Positions 17,972 through 26,410 of a stretch of DNA of 48,003 bases are shown in pieces. Source of the stretch: Acidimicrobiales bacterium (GTDB lineage: Bacteria; Actinomycetota; Acidimicrobiia; Acidimicrobiales; RAAP-2); the NCBI GenBank assembly GCA_025362585.1, contig JANYFR010000010.1:1-48003 (forward strand), in the 5' to 3' direction. The notes beneath the pieces were generated by a model. The model made no database searches and had not been told where the DNA came from. It saw only the letters and a program-made list of their open reading frames with translations. Every line of letters starts with the position of its first letter. Position 1 is the first letter of the stretch. The translations under genes were made by a program, and so were the position numbers.

Positions 17972-18313
17972 ATGGACCGCGAACCCTCCGTCGTCTGCGT
18001 CTTTCGCTCGACATTGCGCCACCGCTCGGACGAGCAGTACGAGAAGTGGTCGGCCGAAATGGACACATTGGTGCGAGAGGTCCCCGGGTACTTGCGCCAC
18101 TTCAGCTTTCGCGGCTCAGCGGCTCGCGAAGGCGTCACTATCTCCTACTTCGACTCCATGCAGTCACTCGATGAATGGCGAACCGCCGCTCGTCACCGCC
18201 AAGCCCAGCAATACGGGCGCGACTCCTTCTACGACGAGTACGAAATTGAGGTCGCGACTATCGTGCGCGAGTATCGCTGGTCACGGACCAGTGCAGAGTC
18301 ACCGACGTCGTGA
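17972..18313 (+). CDS. ABM-like (antibiotic biosynthesis monooxygenase) protein
   Basis: A 113-residue protein with the dimeric ferredoxin-like layout of ABM proteins: an opening strand VVCVFRSTL, a helix with MDTLVREVPGYLRHFSF, then a strand YFDSMQSLDEWRTAARHRQAQQYG. Some relatives oxidise quinones or degrade heme; many are uncharacterised. Two start signals compete: TACGAT (17961-17966) ends 5 nt before the ATG, as in leaderless genes, and GGAGGT (17956-17961) lies 10 nt upstream. An out-of-frame ATG at 17965 gives an implausible product. Confidence 0.75.
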   Translation: MDREPSVVCVFRSTLRHRSDEQYEKWSAEMDTLVREVPGYLRHFSFRGSAAREGVTISYFDSMQSLDEWRTAARHRQAQQYGRDSFYDEYEIEVATIVREYRWSRTSAESPTS

Positions 18314-18408
18314 CGTAAAATTGACGGTCCCGGCAAGTTGTTCTTGACGAGCATCGGTTGCGATGAGACAGTGTTCCGACGGCGGTAGGCCGCACGGCGC
18401 GAGCGGGC

Positions 18409-18836
18409 ACGTATCTGAACTTCATGGGAAATACTGAGGAGGCGTTCGAATTTTATCGTTCGGTCTTCAAGACCGACTACGTCCATCCAATCAACCGACT
18501 CGGAGAGACGCCGAGCGACCCGAGCATGCCGGCACACTCCGCACGCGAAAAGAACATGGTGTTGCACTTTGAGTTGCCGATCGTGGGTAGTCATCTTTTG
18601 ATGGCCACGGACATGATCGAGTCGATGGGCCATGAACTGAAAAATGGCGACAACGGGACGATCAATCTGGAGCCGGATAGTCATGAGGAGACCGACCGGC
18701 TCCACGACGCCCACTCCGCCGGAGGCAGCGAGGGATCTGGGATGCAAGGGTTGTTCTGGGCTCGTGCTGGGGCTCCCGCCTTGATCGATTCGGCGTTCGC
18801 TGGATGTTCAACTTCCCCCTGACGCCCACGCCGTAG
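18409..18836 (+). pseudogene. Broken PhnB-like VOC gene
   Basis: The frame reads TYLNF directly before the ATG at 18424, then GNTEEAFEFYRSVF and LLMATDMIESMGH, a textbook PhnB-like VOC sequence. The family N-terminus before TYLNF has no start codon, since a TGA lies in frame at 18364. After LFW (about 18760) the frame is lost. The true C-terminus, DRFGVRWMFNFPL, is readable in another frame down to a TAG at 18834-18836. So both ends are damaged; this is a decayed gene, or the assembly has at least one indel. Confidence 0.8.
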
Positions 18837-18888
18837 TCGCCGGCGCCCTCATAATGGTGCGCGAAGCGGCGTAGTCCATCAGCGCTCG

Positions 18889-19365
18889 CTAGGAGTCTCG
18901 AGGATCGACGTCCTTGAACATTGAGGTGGCGAAGACTTGATAGTTCAGTGAGTCGTAGAGGGCTCGCGCCACCGTGTTGGGTCCGAACACGTTGAGGCCG
19001 AGGCGCCGGCCCCCGCGCTCTCGCGTCCAGCCCTCCGCGCTCTCCATGGCGGCGCGACCGTAACCCTGGCCCCGTAACGTCTTGTCAATCTCGATGTCGT
19101 AGACGAACCACATGTCGAGCGCCCCGTTGAACGGCCGACCCAGCCAAATCGTACCGACCTCATGGTCGCCCGCCACAATCGCCATGATGTGTTGACCCTC
19201 GGCCAAACGCCCTTCGGGAAAGAGCAGTTCCTGTTGTCGGGCAACTTCCAGACGAAGCGCTTCCACGTCCTCGCCGGCGTTTCGACGTTCGTCAATATAG
19301 GTCTTCCACATTGCCGGCAGCCACGCAGCAATCTCTTCGAGGGACATCTCCCTGAACTGCACCAT
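18889..19365 (-). CDS. GNAT N-acetyltransferase
   Basis: A 158-residue GNAT with the strand DMWFVYDIEIDKTLRGQGYGRAAM containing the acetyl-CoA pyrophosphate loop, then GLNVFGPNTVARALYDSLNY, the usual motif B. Substrate unknown. TAGTCT (19372-19377) ends exactly 6 nt before the ATG with no Shine-Dalgarno, so initiation is probably leaderless. Confidence 0.88.
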   Translation of the reverse strand: MVQFREMSLEEIAAWLPAMWKTYIDERRNAGEDVEALRLEVARQQELLFPEGRLAEGQHIMAIVAGDHEVGTIWLGRPFNGALDMWFVYDIEIDKTLRGQGYGRAAMESAEGWTRERGGRRLGLNVFGPNTVARALYDSLNYQVFATSMFKDVDPRDS

Positions 19366-19481
19366 GTCGGAAGACTATTGCAGACCACCACCCTGGCAGA
19401 GGCGTCGCCGTCGACGCGGAGATGACGACACGCTGATTCCGTGACTGCATCTCGCTAGGCCTTGACGGTGTAGAAGTGCCT

Positions 19482-20096
19482 CTAGATCGTGAAATCATCG
19501 TCGGCGGACACCTGGCGCTCGAGCTCTTCAACCCGCTCCATCAAGTTGACCACCTCCGCGGGGCCGGCGACGTGCCCCTCGGGCGCCAGTGAACGGCCGG
19601 GCACGCCCACCATCACGCTGCCCGCGGGTACGTCGTGCACGATGACCGCGTTCGCTCCAATCCGACTGTCGTCGCCGATTGCGACCGGACCAAGTACCTT
19701 GGCGCCGGCGCCCAGCATGACGCGGTCCCCCACGGTGGGGTGGCGCCGGCCCCTCTCGAGCGTGAGGCCCCCGAGGGTGACGCCGTGGTACATCGTTACG
19801 TCCGTGCCAATGACCGCCGTCTCGCCGATCACGACGCCGATGGCGTGGTCGATGAACAGTCCCTCACCGATAATGGCTCCCGGATGGATGTCGACGCTGG
19901 TGACGGCGCGAACGGCCGCCGAGAGAAGGCGGGCTGCGAATTTCAGATTCGCAGTCCACAGCGCGTGGGCCAGTCGGTATCCCCATAGCGCGTGCAACCC
20001 CGGATAGGTCAACACCACGTCGAGCGTGCTGCGGGCCGCTGGATCGCGCTGAAGGACCACCTCGACGTCGTGTCGAAGCGTGGTGAACAGACTCAA
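19482..20096 (-). CDS. cysE: Serine O-acetyltransferase
   Basis: Acetylates L-serine with acetyl-CoA (EC 2.3.1.30), the first step of cysteine synthesis. The 204-residue protein is the short CysE/EpsC type: a helical N-terminus, then left-handed beta-helix hexapeptides through [19 protein letters not shown] and YHGVTLGG. It ends in DDDFTI; a C-terminal Ile is the residue that in known cysteine synthase complexes enters the CysK active site. It overlaps cysK by 4 bp (ATGA), giving a tightly coupled cysK-cysE operon. Confidence 0.93.
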   Translation of the reverse strand: MSLFTTLRHDVEVVLQRDPAARSTLDVVLTYPGLHALWGYRLAHALWTANLKFAARLLSAAVRAVTSVDIHPGAIIGEGLFIDHAIGVVIGETAVIGTDVTMYHGVTLGGLTLERGRRHPTVGDRVMLGAGAKVLGPVAIGDDSRIGANAVIVHDVPAGSVMVGVPGRSLAPEGHVAGPAEVVNLMERVEELERQVSADDDFTI

Positions 20097-21022
20097 TCGC
20101 CGAGCCCCTCAAAAAGTGCGGTCGAGAGATAACGCTCGCCAAAGGAGGGAATGACCACCACGATCGTCTTACCCACGTTCTGGGGGCGAGCGGCGACCTG
20201 CAGGGCCGCCCACGTCGCTGCTCCGGAGCTGATGCCCACGAGGAGTCCTTCGCGAGTGGCCATGAGTCGAGCCATAGCGAACGCGTCCTCGCTCTGCACC
20301 TGAATGACCTCGTCGACGACGTCCATGTCCATAATGGCGGGAATGAACCCGGCCCCGATGCCCTGGATAGGGTGAGGACCCTTGGGCCCACCGGACAGGA
20401 CCGGTGACGCCGCCGGTTCGACCGCGATGATCTGGATGGCGGGATTACGTTGTTTCAGGACCTCGCCCACCCCCGTGATTGTCCCCCCCGTGCCGACGCC
20501 CGCAATGAAGATGTCGACCTTTCCGTCAGTGTCATTCCATACTTCTTCCGCGGTTGTCGTGCGATGGACCGCCGGATTGGCCGGATTCTCAAACTGCTGG
20601 GGCATGAAGTAGCCGCCCTCGTCGGCGATCTCCTTCGCCTTGGCGATGGCACCGCCCATCCCGTCGGGTCCCGGAGTGAGCACGAGCTCCGCCCCATAGC
20701 CTCGCAGGAGCATTCGACGCTCTTTGCTCATTGTCTCGGGCATCGTGAAGATTGCCCGGTAGCCGCGAGCGGCGCAGACCATCGCCAACGCAATACCGGT
20801 GTTGCCGCTCGTTGGCTCGACCACGGTGTCGCCGGGCGCGAGGAGACCGGCGGTCTCGGCGGCGTCGATCATCGACACGGCGATACGGTCCTTCACGCTC
20901 CCCCCGGGGTTGAAGAACTCCAGCTTCGCCAGCACCTCGGCACCGTTCGCCGGGATGACCTTGCGCAGGCGCACGAGGGGCGTGTTCCCCACCAGGTCCG
21001 TAATGTCGTCAGCGATTCGCAT
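20093..21022 (-). CDS. cysK: Cysteine synthase A (O-acetylserine sulfhydrylase)
   Basis: Makes L-cysteine from O-acetylserine and sulfide with PLP (EC 2.5.1.47). The 309-residue protein has Lys44 in NPGGSVKDR as the Schiff base, the substrate loop [10 protein letters not shown], the phosphate loop [10 protein letters not shown], and the IGAGFIP and GISSGAA blocks typical of CysK. AAGGAGAG precedes the ATG. A -10-like ACCATA (21053-21058, TATGGT on this strand) implies a leader of about 25-30 nt. Confidence 0.95.
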   Translation of the reverse strand: MRIADDITDLVGNTPLVRLRKVIPANGAEVLAKLEFFNPGGSVKDRIAVSMIDAAETAGLLAPGDTVVEPTSGNTGIALAMVCAARGYRAIFTMPETMSKERRMLLRGYGAELVLTPGPDGMGGAIAKAKEIADEGGYFMPQQFENPANPAVHRTTTAEEVWNDTDGKVDIFIAGVGTGGTITGVGEVLKQRNPAIQIIAVEPAASPVLSGGPKGPHPIQGIGAGFIPAIMDMDVVDEVIQVQSEDAFAMARLMATREGLLVGISSGAATWAALQVAARPQNVGKTIVVVIPSFGERYLSTALFEGLGD

Positions 21023-21112
21023 GAACTCTCCTTCTGGGCGGCGTCGGTCTCCACCATAGGACCCTCGTGGCGCGGACCCGCCGGGTGCGACCTAACCCCC
21101 AACACGGTCGTG

Positions 21113-21146
21113 TCGCGGGCGCCCCTCGCGGGCGCCCCTCGCGGGC
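21113..21146. repeat. 13-bp tandem repeat, 2.6 copies
   Basis: TCGCGGGCGCCCC occurs at 21113-21125 and 21126-21138, followed by a partial copy at 21139-21146. Each unit contains the palindrome GGGCGCCC. It lies between the methyltransferase stop codon and the cysK promoter. It could terminate the methyltransferase transcript or be a slippage array. Confidence 0.7.
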
Positions 21147-21151
21147 CGGCC

Positions 21152-21766
21152 TCAGCGCTTCGTCGCGCGCCCCACGGTGAAGTAGGACCAGGGCTTCGGA
21201 CCATTGGCGTAGCGCCGATCGAGCACTTCTACCTCGAAATCCCTCGCGCCAATCACCGCAACCGCGTCACGCGTCAGGTGGCATCCATCGGCCAGTCGCC
21301 CCTGCCACGGATCGAGACGCTGTTGCCATCGCGCTACCGATGCGTCGGGCGCAATCCCGTGTTCTAGAAAGTGGAGTGATGCGCCGCGTCGAAGCACACG
21401 ATGAATCTCACCGACGACCGCCCCTGGATCAGCCACCGAGCAAAGGGTGAAGGTGCAGATCGCGCCGTCGCAACTCTCGTCGTTGAGGGCTAGTGACTCG
21501 CCGCGTCGTCCGATCGACGTCACGATGGTCGTCGAACGATTGACGCGCCGCTCGGCAATCCTGAGGGCAGTCGCCGACGGCTCGACGGCGAAGACCTGGT
21601 GAACCTCGAGCGGGTAGAACGGCAGGTTGTGGCCCGACCCGAAGCCGATCTCCACGATGTCACCCTGGAGGCCCTCAGTCGTTCGACGACGCCAACTCTC
21701 AATTGAGCGCGATCCGCAGGCCCTGTCCATAATCCTCGGCGCGATCTGGTCAACGTAGAAGCCCAT
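21152..21766 (-). CDS. Class I SAM-dependent methyltransferase
   Basis: A 204-residue UbiE/phospholipid-methyltransferase-like protein. Motif I is VEIGFGSGHNLPFYP, the acidic residue follows in FAVEPS, motif II is CDGAICTFTLCSVADP and the LRRGASLHFLEHG block comes next. The family methylates lipids, quinones or small molecules; the substrate is unknown. TATCGT (21773-21778) ends 6 nt before the ATG at 21766, a leaderless signature, although the frame is open to 21802. Confidence 0.87.
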   Translation of the reverse strand: MGFYVDQIAPRIMDRACGSRSIESWRRRTTEGLQGDIVEIGFGSGHNLPFYPLEVHQVFAVEPSATALRIAERRVNRSTTIVTSIGRRGESLALNDESCDGAICTFTLCSVADPGAVVGEIHRVLRRGASLHFLEHGIAPDASVARWQQRLDPWQGRLADGCHLTRDAVAVIGARDFEVEVLDRRYANGPKPWSYFTVGRATKR

Positions 21767-21808
21767 GGGCCGACGATACAAGCGAGGGGGCGCGTCGAGC
21801 ATTGAACG

Positions 21809-22396
21809 TCAGGAGCGAGAGGGGACGATTGGTGCCGGGCCGCGCATTCGACGCCACTCGGTGTCGAGCACCGCGTACACCGCCTCGTCGGTCCATTCGC
21901 CCTTGACGAATTCGTTCTCCACAAAGAGCCCTTCACGGCGCAGGCCCAGACGCTCGAGGAGCCGCGACGAGGCTCGATTTCGCGCGTCCAGTCGGGCGGC
22001 GACCCGATGCGCCCCGAGGGCCGAAAAGGCCAGTTCGACCATCATCGCAGTGGCCTCGGTGGCATAGCCGTGTCCGGCGTACGCGGGGTCCATCAGATAG
22101 CCGACCTCGCATTGACGATGCACATCACTGACCAGTGCAACGCCCACCTCGCCAATGAGCACTCCCGCACCGTCGACCTCGACACCGAGATTGAGCCATT
22201 CGCCCTCAATCTTGGGCAGCTCCATCTTGCAGCGCCTCGCGAGGTGCTCTCGCGCGCCCTGAAGTTTGAACGGCTCCTCGTAGAGAAACCGCACGACGTC
22301 GGGATTCGAGAAGATCTCGTAGTGACGCGGGAGGTCTGACATGCTGAGCGGTCGCAAGATCAGACGTTCGGTCCGCAAGGGGTACGCGAGTGGCAC
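21809..22396 (-). CDS. GNAT acetyltransferase, RimJ/RimL type
   Basis: A 195-residue GNAT opening with the RimJ-like LRTERLILRPLSMSDLP, then VGYLMDPAYAGHGYATEATAMMV (acetyl-CoA loop) and HRVAARLDARNRASSRLLERLGLRREG. Such enzymes acetylate protein N-termini or small molecules. The GTG start is 7 bp after the TetR stop. Its ribosome-binding site (TAGGAG) overlaps that stop codon, so it is translationally coupled to the regulator. Confidence 0.88.
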   Translation of the reverse strand: MPLAYPLRTERLILRPLSMSDLPRHYEIFSNPDVVRFLYEEPFKLQGAREHLARRCKMELPKIEGEWLNLGVEVDGAGVLIGEVGVALVSDVHRQCEVGYLMDPAYAGHGYATEATAMMVELAFSALGAHRVAARLDARNRASSRLLERLGLRREGLFVENEFVKGEWTDEAVYAVLDTEWRRMRGPAPIVPSRS

Positions 22397-22403
22397 GACT
22401 CTC

Positions 22404-23111
22404 CTACGTCCCCATCGCGCTGCGGTTCAACACCAAGTCTGCCAATTCGTCCACGACGAACGAAAAGTACTGGGTGGCACTACGCACGGACCCTCGATAG
22501 TGACCGAAGAGCTCGAAGCTGACCGTACCGAAAATCGACGTCCACACCATGAGGGCTCGTCCCCGCACCGCGTCGGGCACCCCAGGCATCACCGCCCGCA
22601 GGCTGTCGCTTTCGAACATCGCGTCGAACGACGACGGAAGTGGTTCCATTGGTGCGAGGGGCTCCTGCGCCCACGCGTCGGTGACGATTCGCGACAGCAC
22701 CATGGTCACCCTCGTCGCGGGAGCCACGGTATTCTCGGGCGCCTCGTAACCGGGCACCGGTGACCCGTAAATGAGTGCGTACTCGTTGGGGTGTCGTTTC
22801 GCCCACCGGCGAATTGACGAGGCGGCGGCGTGGAGTCGACGACGAGGGTCGTTGGTGGCATGGCGCGCCACGGCGCGTTCGGCTGAGGCGCCGAGATCGT
22901 TGTAGGCGTCGACGATCAGCGCGGTGAGCAGGTCGTCACGGGTGGGGAAGTACCGATAGATGGCCGATGACACGAGTCCCATTTCCCGGGCCACTGCGCG
23001 CAGAGAGAGGGCCGGAGCGCCGCGCTCGGCCATCAGCCTTCTCGACGTCGCCTTGATGGTCTCCACCTGATGGGTCCGAGCCTCGACTCGTGTCGGCCGC
23101 CGTTCATCCAC
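22404..23111 (-). CDS. TetR family transcriptional regulator
   Basis: A 235-residue repressor. The N-terminal HTH spans about 15-60, with LSLRAVAREMGLVSSAIYRYF as the DNA-binding helix-turn-helix, followed by a helical ligand domain with the RRWAKRHPNEYALIYGSPVPGY motif of the WHG-type TetR C-terminal family. The GTG at 23111 has AATACT 6 nt upstream; the neighbouring GTG at 23114 is an alternative, and the open frame reaches 23258. Two palindromes upstream (23154-23166, 23200-23216) are likely its operators. It is in an operon with the RimJ-like GNAT. Confidence 0.9.
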   Translation of the reverse strand: MDERRPTRVEARTHQVETIKATSRRLMAERGAPALSLRAVAREMGLVSSAIYRYFPTRDDLLTALIVDAYNDLGASAERAVARHATNDPRRRLHAAASSIRRWAKRHPNEYALIYGSPVPGYEAPENTVAPATRVTMVLSRIVTDAWAQEPLAPMEPLPSSFDAMFESDSLRAVMPGVPDAVRGRALMVWTSIFGTVSFELFGHYRGSVRSATQYFSFVVDELADLVLNRSAMGT

Positions 23112-23153
23112 CACCCCAGTATTCCACGACGCCGGGCGTCGTGCACGAATACG

Positions 23154-23166
23154 AGAGCAGTGCTCT
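23154..23166. promoter_or_regulatory. TetR operator candidate 1
   Basis: AGAGCA-G-TGCTCT, 13-bp inverted repeat around 23160, about 43 nt upstream of the TetR start. It repeats the core of the site centred at 23208. Confidence 0.65.
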
Positions 23167-23199
23167 TGCAAATTCGCACTAGCCGTGTCATACTTAATT

Positions 23200-23216
23200 A
23201 GAGAGCAGTGCTCTCT
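23200..23216. promoter_or_regulatory. TetR operator candidate 2
   Basis: AGAGAGCA-G-TGCTCTCT, a perfect 17-bp inverted repeat centred on 23208. The 33 bp between the two sites are AT-rich (CATACTTAATTA) and hold -10-like sequence on both strands. The site ends 3 bp before the remnant SDR reading frame begins, so it probably once controlled that divergent gene too. Confidence 0.7.
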
Positions 23217-23219
23217 TAA

Positions 23220-23473
23220 GCCATCAATGACATCGCGGACGTCGGTGGCGTTGCACACGAAATATTGACGGTCCCGAAGGCGCTGTTGTGGACTCTCGGA
23301 CGGTTCAGCCCGCTGCTACGCGAACTGCCAAAAACGCTGTACCAGTTCGAGTTCCCCTTCGTCATCGACGACTCTGAGACTCCTTCGGCATCGCTCCGAC
23401 GCCGTGGCCCGACGTACTGGACGCGACGATCGCGGCATATCGCGGCGCGAACATCTCATCGAGGTCCGGGTGA
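23220..23473 (+). pseudogene. C-terminal remnant of an SDR epimerase/dehydratase-like gene
   Basis: Beginning just after operator 2, the frame encodes INDIADVGGVAHE, then VPKALLWTLGRFSPLLRELPKTLYQFEFPFVIDDS, the typical C-terminal region of NAD-dependent epimerase-like SDR proteins. A one-base frame change near 23381-23383 then moves the rest, FGIAPTPWPDVLDATIAAYR, into another frame that ends at a TGA (23471-23473). The whole Rossmann domain is missing. The best reading is a deletion that fused the regulator's control region to the 3' end of its former neighbour. Confidence 0.8.
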
Positions 23474-23644
23474 TTGCGGCACCCGACGGGCAGTTGCCGC
23501 GGTGAAGTTTGATCCCCCTCACCATTTGACGCAGCTCCGCGCAACGCGCCCGCGAATCTTTGACATCGCCACCACCTCCCTCACTTCGTTCTCAAAGTGT
23601 GTTGGAGTGCAGTGTTAGCCTCGAACTCAACGAAGGTGGTCTCG

Positions 23645-25126
23645 ATGACGTTGTCCAACGAATGGCTCTGCGACGCGTCCGCGGCCCAACTTGTAGAAGT
23701 TCTCGAGAGCGGTGAAACGACGTCGGTGGCCATCGTCAGCGCACTTCTGGCGCGCATCGCGCGCATCGACGCCGCAGGGACCGACGTGGCTCTGCGCAGC
23801 GTGCTCGCCGTCTCGCCCGGCGCTCTTGACGACGCCCGCCGCTGCGATGACGAGCGGAGTGCGGGGACGCTCCGCAGTCACCTCCATGGTGTTCCGGTCC
23901 TCGTGAAGGACAATATTGAGGCGGTGGGCCTGCCCGGGACCGCCGGCTCAACGGCGTTGCTCGGCCGCGACGTCCTTCACGACGCACCGCTGGTCGCGCG
24001 ACTTCGCGCCGCCGGACTCGTGCTGCTCGGATCGACCAATCTCTCGCAGTGGGCCAATATGCGCTCTCCCCAATCAACGAGTGGGTGGTCCGCGGTTGGT
24101 GGATTGACCGCGAATCCTTACCGACTGGACCGGTGCGCCGGCGGTTCGTCCGCGGGATCGGGCGCGGCCTTGGCGGCGCGGCTCGCTCCGCTGGCGGTCG
24201 GCACAGAGACCGACGGCTCGATCACCTGTCCGGCCTCGCTCAACGGTGTCGTAGGACTAAAGCCGGCCGTCGGAGTGGTACCGGGTGAAGGCGTAGTGCC
24301 GATCGCGGCGAGCCAGGACAGCCCCGGACCAATGGCTCGCACCGTCGCTGACGCCGCGGCGCTCTTCGAAGTGCTCGCGGGCATTGACGGGGTCGTGGCG
24401 CGAGTCGCCCTCGGCGCCACCGGCGTACGCGTCGGCGTCGCGACGAACCTCATGACCGGGCACGGTGCCACCGACGAGGTGTTCCGTTCCGCGGTGCGCC
24501 GAGCCAACGAGGCGGGCATCGAGACCGTCGAGGTGACCGTCGCCGAGGCCGACGACAAGGTGGGGGCCGACGAGTTGACGGTCCTGCTCTGTGAGATGGC
24601 CGACGACCTGAGCACCTATCTGGCGAGCCGAGGCGGTGAGGGTCCGTCCTCCCTCGCCGACGTGATCGGCTTCGAGGACCAGCACGCCGACGTGGAGTTG
24701 GCGTTCTTCGGTCACGAATTCTTCGTGCAGTCCCTCGCGACCGGTGGCCGTGGCGGCGCCTCCTACGACGAGGCGCGATCACGAAATGTCGCGTGGGCGG
24801 TCGACGTCTGTCTCGAACCGGCGCTCGCCAACGTCGACTGCTTCGTCGCTCCCTGCTACAGCCCGGCGTGGAAGAACGACCTGGTCCTTGGCGGCAGTGG
24901 CAGTGCCCGCTGGTCGCAGGTGACTCAGGCGCCGGCCATCGCTGGCTGGCCAATTGCCACGGTGCCAATGGGACTCGTTGACGGACTACCGGTCGGCCTC
25001 TCGATTGTCGGACGTCCCGGGGACGAAGCCGTGTTGTTAGCGGTCGCCCAGAGCATTGAAGAGGCGCTCGGACTGACCAGTGCCGGCTCGCTCGTGCCCG
25101 GCTTCATCGCGCCAAGCCGGGGGTGA
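23645..25126 (+). CDS. Amidase signature family hydrolase
   Basis: A 493-residue amidase-signature enzyme. Catalytic Lys88 lies in HGVPVLVKDN, the Gly/Ser loop GGSSAGSGAA at about 166-175, and the nucleophile Ser192 in TDGSITCPAS. The usual Arg after GSI is Thr here. The family includes GatA, but the C-terminal half and the absence of gatB/gatC suggest a free amidase (cytoplasmic, no signal peptide). Substrate unknown. AAGGTGG precedes the ATG at 23645; the frame is open to 23597. Confidence 0.88.
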   Translation: MTLSNEWLCDASAAQLVEVLESGETTSVAIVSALLARIARIDAAGTDVALRSVLAVSPGALDDARRCDDERSAGTLRSHLHGVPVLVKDNIEAVGLPGTAGSTALLGRDVLHDAPLVARLRAAGLVLLGSTNLSQWANMRSPQSTSGWSAVGGLTANPYRLDRCAGGSSAGSGAALAARLAPLAVGTETDGSITCPASLNGVVGLKPAVGVVPGEGVVPIAASQDSPGPMARTVADAAALFEVLAGIDGVVARVALGATGVRVGVATNLMTGHGATDEVFRSAVRRANEAGIETVEVTVAEADDKVGADELTVLLCEMADDLSTYLASRGGEGPSSLADVIGFEDQHADVELAFFGHEFFVQSLATGGRGGASYDEARSRNVAWAVDVCLEPALANVDCFVAPCYSPAWKNDLVLGGSGSARWSQVTQAPAIAGWPIATVPMGLVDGLPVGLSIVGRPGDEAVLLAVAQSIEEALGLTSAGSLVPGFIAPSRG

Positions 25127-25171
25127 GGTGGCACGGGCCACGTCTGCTGCAGGTCCCTGAGGAGACGTCGG

Positions 25172-25489
25172 ATGTTCAATGAGATTCCAACACGGATCGC
25201 CCAGCGGATGCACGACCTGGAAGAGCGGGACTCGAAGGACCGCGTCGACGGGACATCGACTGCGGCGCCTGCGCCAAGTCCCCCCGAAACTGGGCGCTTC
25301 ATTGCCCTTTGGGCGGCGTCGGCACCGTCGGGCGCAGTGGTCGAGGTCGGGACAAGTGCCGGATACTCCACACTCTGGCTGGCTCTACCGTGTCGTGCCA
25401 CCGGTCGCACGCTCACCACCTACGAGATCCTCGCGGACAAGGCGCAACTCGCCCGTCGAGTTCGTCAAGCGCAACGTCCCTCGACCTAG
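25172..25489 (+). pseudogene. Truncated O-methyltransferase
   Basis: The 105-residue product matches only the first half of a class I O-methyltransferase of about 210 residues. It has the opening PPETGRFIALWAASAPSG, SAM motif I VVEVGTSAGYSTLWL, then TGRTLTTYEILADKA. It stops shortly after the second strand, without the acidic metal-binding motifs. Its TAG shares a CTAG with the stop codon of the convergent Cdd1-like gene. It is probably non-functional. Confidence 0.75.
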
Positions 25490-25749
25490 TCCTTCCAGTG
25501 CCACCACTTCAACAGTTCGGGGTCGATGGCGCCGTCGTCACTCACGACAAAGTAGCGTGCGCCGCGAAAGGTGTACAGCACGCAGCGGTCGGTCGGACCA
25601 TCGAGGTGCTGGAGCCGGTCGTAGAGTTCCTCGGGCGTCACGTCCAGCAAGTCCGACGGCACCTCAATCCCGAGACGACGGAGGTCACGAGCGATCGCCG
25701 GTCCGACGCCCGGGAGGTCTTCCAACCGCTCACGAGAGTGCGTCTTCAC
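25486..25749 (-). CDS. Cdd1-like helix-hairpin-helix protein
   Basis: An 87-residue protein with a helix-hairpin-helix at LEDLPGVGPAIARDLRRLGI, then PSDLLDVTPEELYDRLQHLDG and CVLYTFRGARYFV. This matches the Cdd1 (pathogenicity locus) family, small proteins of unknown role with a nucleic-acid-binding motif. The GTG start has no Shine-Dalgarno. A -10-like ACTCTA (25771-25776, TAGAGT on this strand) lies 21 nt upstream. It is divergent from the VOC gene. Confidence 0.78.
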   Translation of the reverse strand: MKTHSRERLEDLPGVGPAIARDLRRLGIEVPSDLLDVTPEELYDRLQHLDGPTDRCVLYTFRGARYFVVSDDGAIDPELLKWWHWKD

Positions 25750-25808
25750 ACCGATGCCTTCACGGTGGAGACTCTACAGAGGCGAGGCGGTCCTGCTACG
25801 TTGAGCAA

Positions 25809-26174
25809 ATGTCCAACCACCTCCAGGGGCTGCGCACTGTCATCTACCCCACCCCCGACATCGAGGCCGCCAAGGAGTGGTGGGTCGATTTCCTCGGGTT
25901 TCCGCCGTACTTCGACGAGTCGTTCTACGTCGGATTCGACGTCGGTGGTTACGAGTTGGGCCTCCTGCCCGACGGCGATCCGTCGGTTGGTGCCCTTACT
26001 TACTGGGGGGTCGAGGACGTCGCCGGCGCCATCGAGGCGTCGACCCTGCGGCACGCAACTTTGCGAGAACCACCCCACGACATCGGCGACGGGATTATCG
26101 TTGGCGCGGTCATGACGCCCCAGGGCAATTTCTTGGGCTTCATCTTCAACCCTCACTTCGTTGCTCGCAACTGA
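25809..26174 (+). CDS. VOC family protein
   Basis: A 121-residue VOC module: TVIYPTPDIEAAKEWWVDFLGFPPYF opens the first beta-alpha unit, YWGVEDVAGAIEA the second, and the protein closes with GNFLGFIFNPHF, where a metal-ligand Glu would usually follow GNxx. That Glu is absent (Phe), so metal binding is doubtful. TACGTT (25797-25802) ends 6 nt before the ATG, a leaderless signature; the upstream open frame is not coding. Confidence 0.85.
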   Translation: MSNHLQGLRTVIYPTPDIEAAKEWWVDFLGFPPYFDESFYVGFDVGGYELGLLPDGDPSVGALTYWGVEDVAGAIEASTLRHATLREPPHDIGDGIIVGAVMTPQGNFLGFIFNPHFVARN

Positions 26175-26410
26175 CCCCGTGAGCTAAGTTGACCTGCGAC
26201 GTCGCGTCGGACCGATCGAGTCCCGCTGGTTGTCGGCGGCGTGGACGAAGACGGCAACCGGGTGAATCCGTAGTGGGCCAAGCGACTATGGGCCGCAAGC
26301 GCTTGGTGAAACAGTCATTCACTTGAGCGTCGTCATGCCACATCAGCGTCACTAGATCGATGGTAATCAGCGAATCCTGCTGAGTTCGTATTTCGTTGAG
26401 AACGACGCGG

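Noticed and set aside
20450-21367. 305-codon open frame on the plus strand
   Set aside because: It lies opposite cysK and part of the methyltransferase; composition is Arg/His/Gly-rich with no family motif.
25179-25808. Upstream extension of the VOC gene at 25809
   Set aside because: The frame runs through the O-methyltransferase remnant and opposite the Cdd1-like gene with Arg/Pro-rich sequence. TACGTT six nt before 25809 marks the true start.
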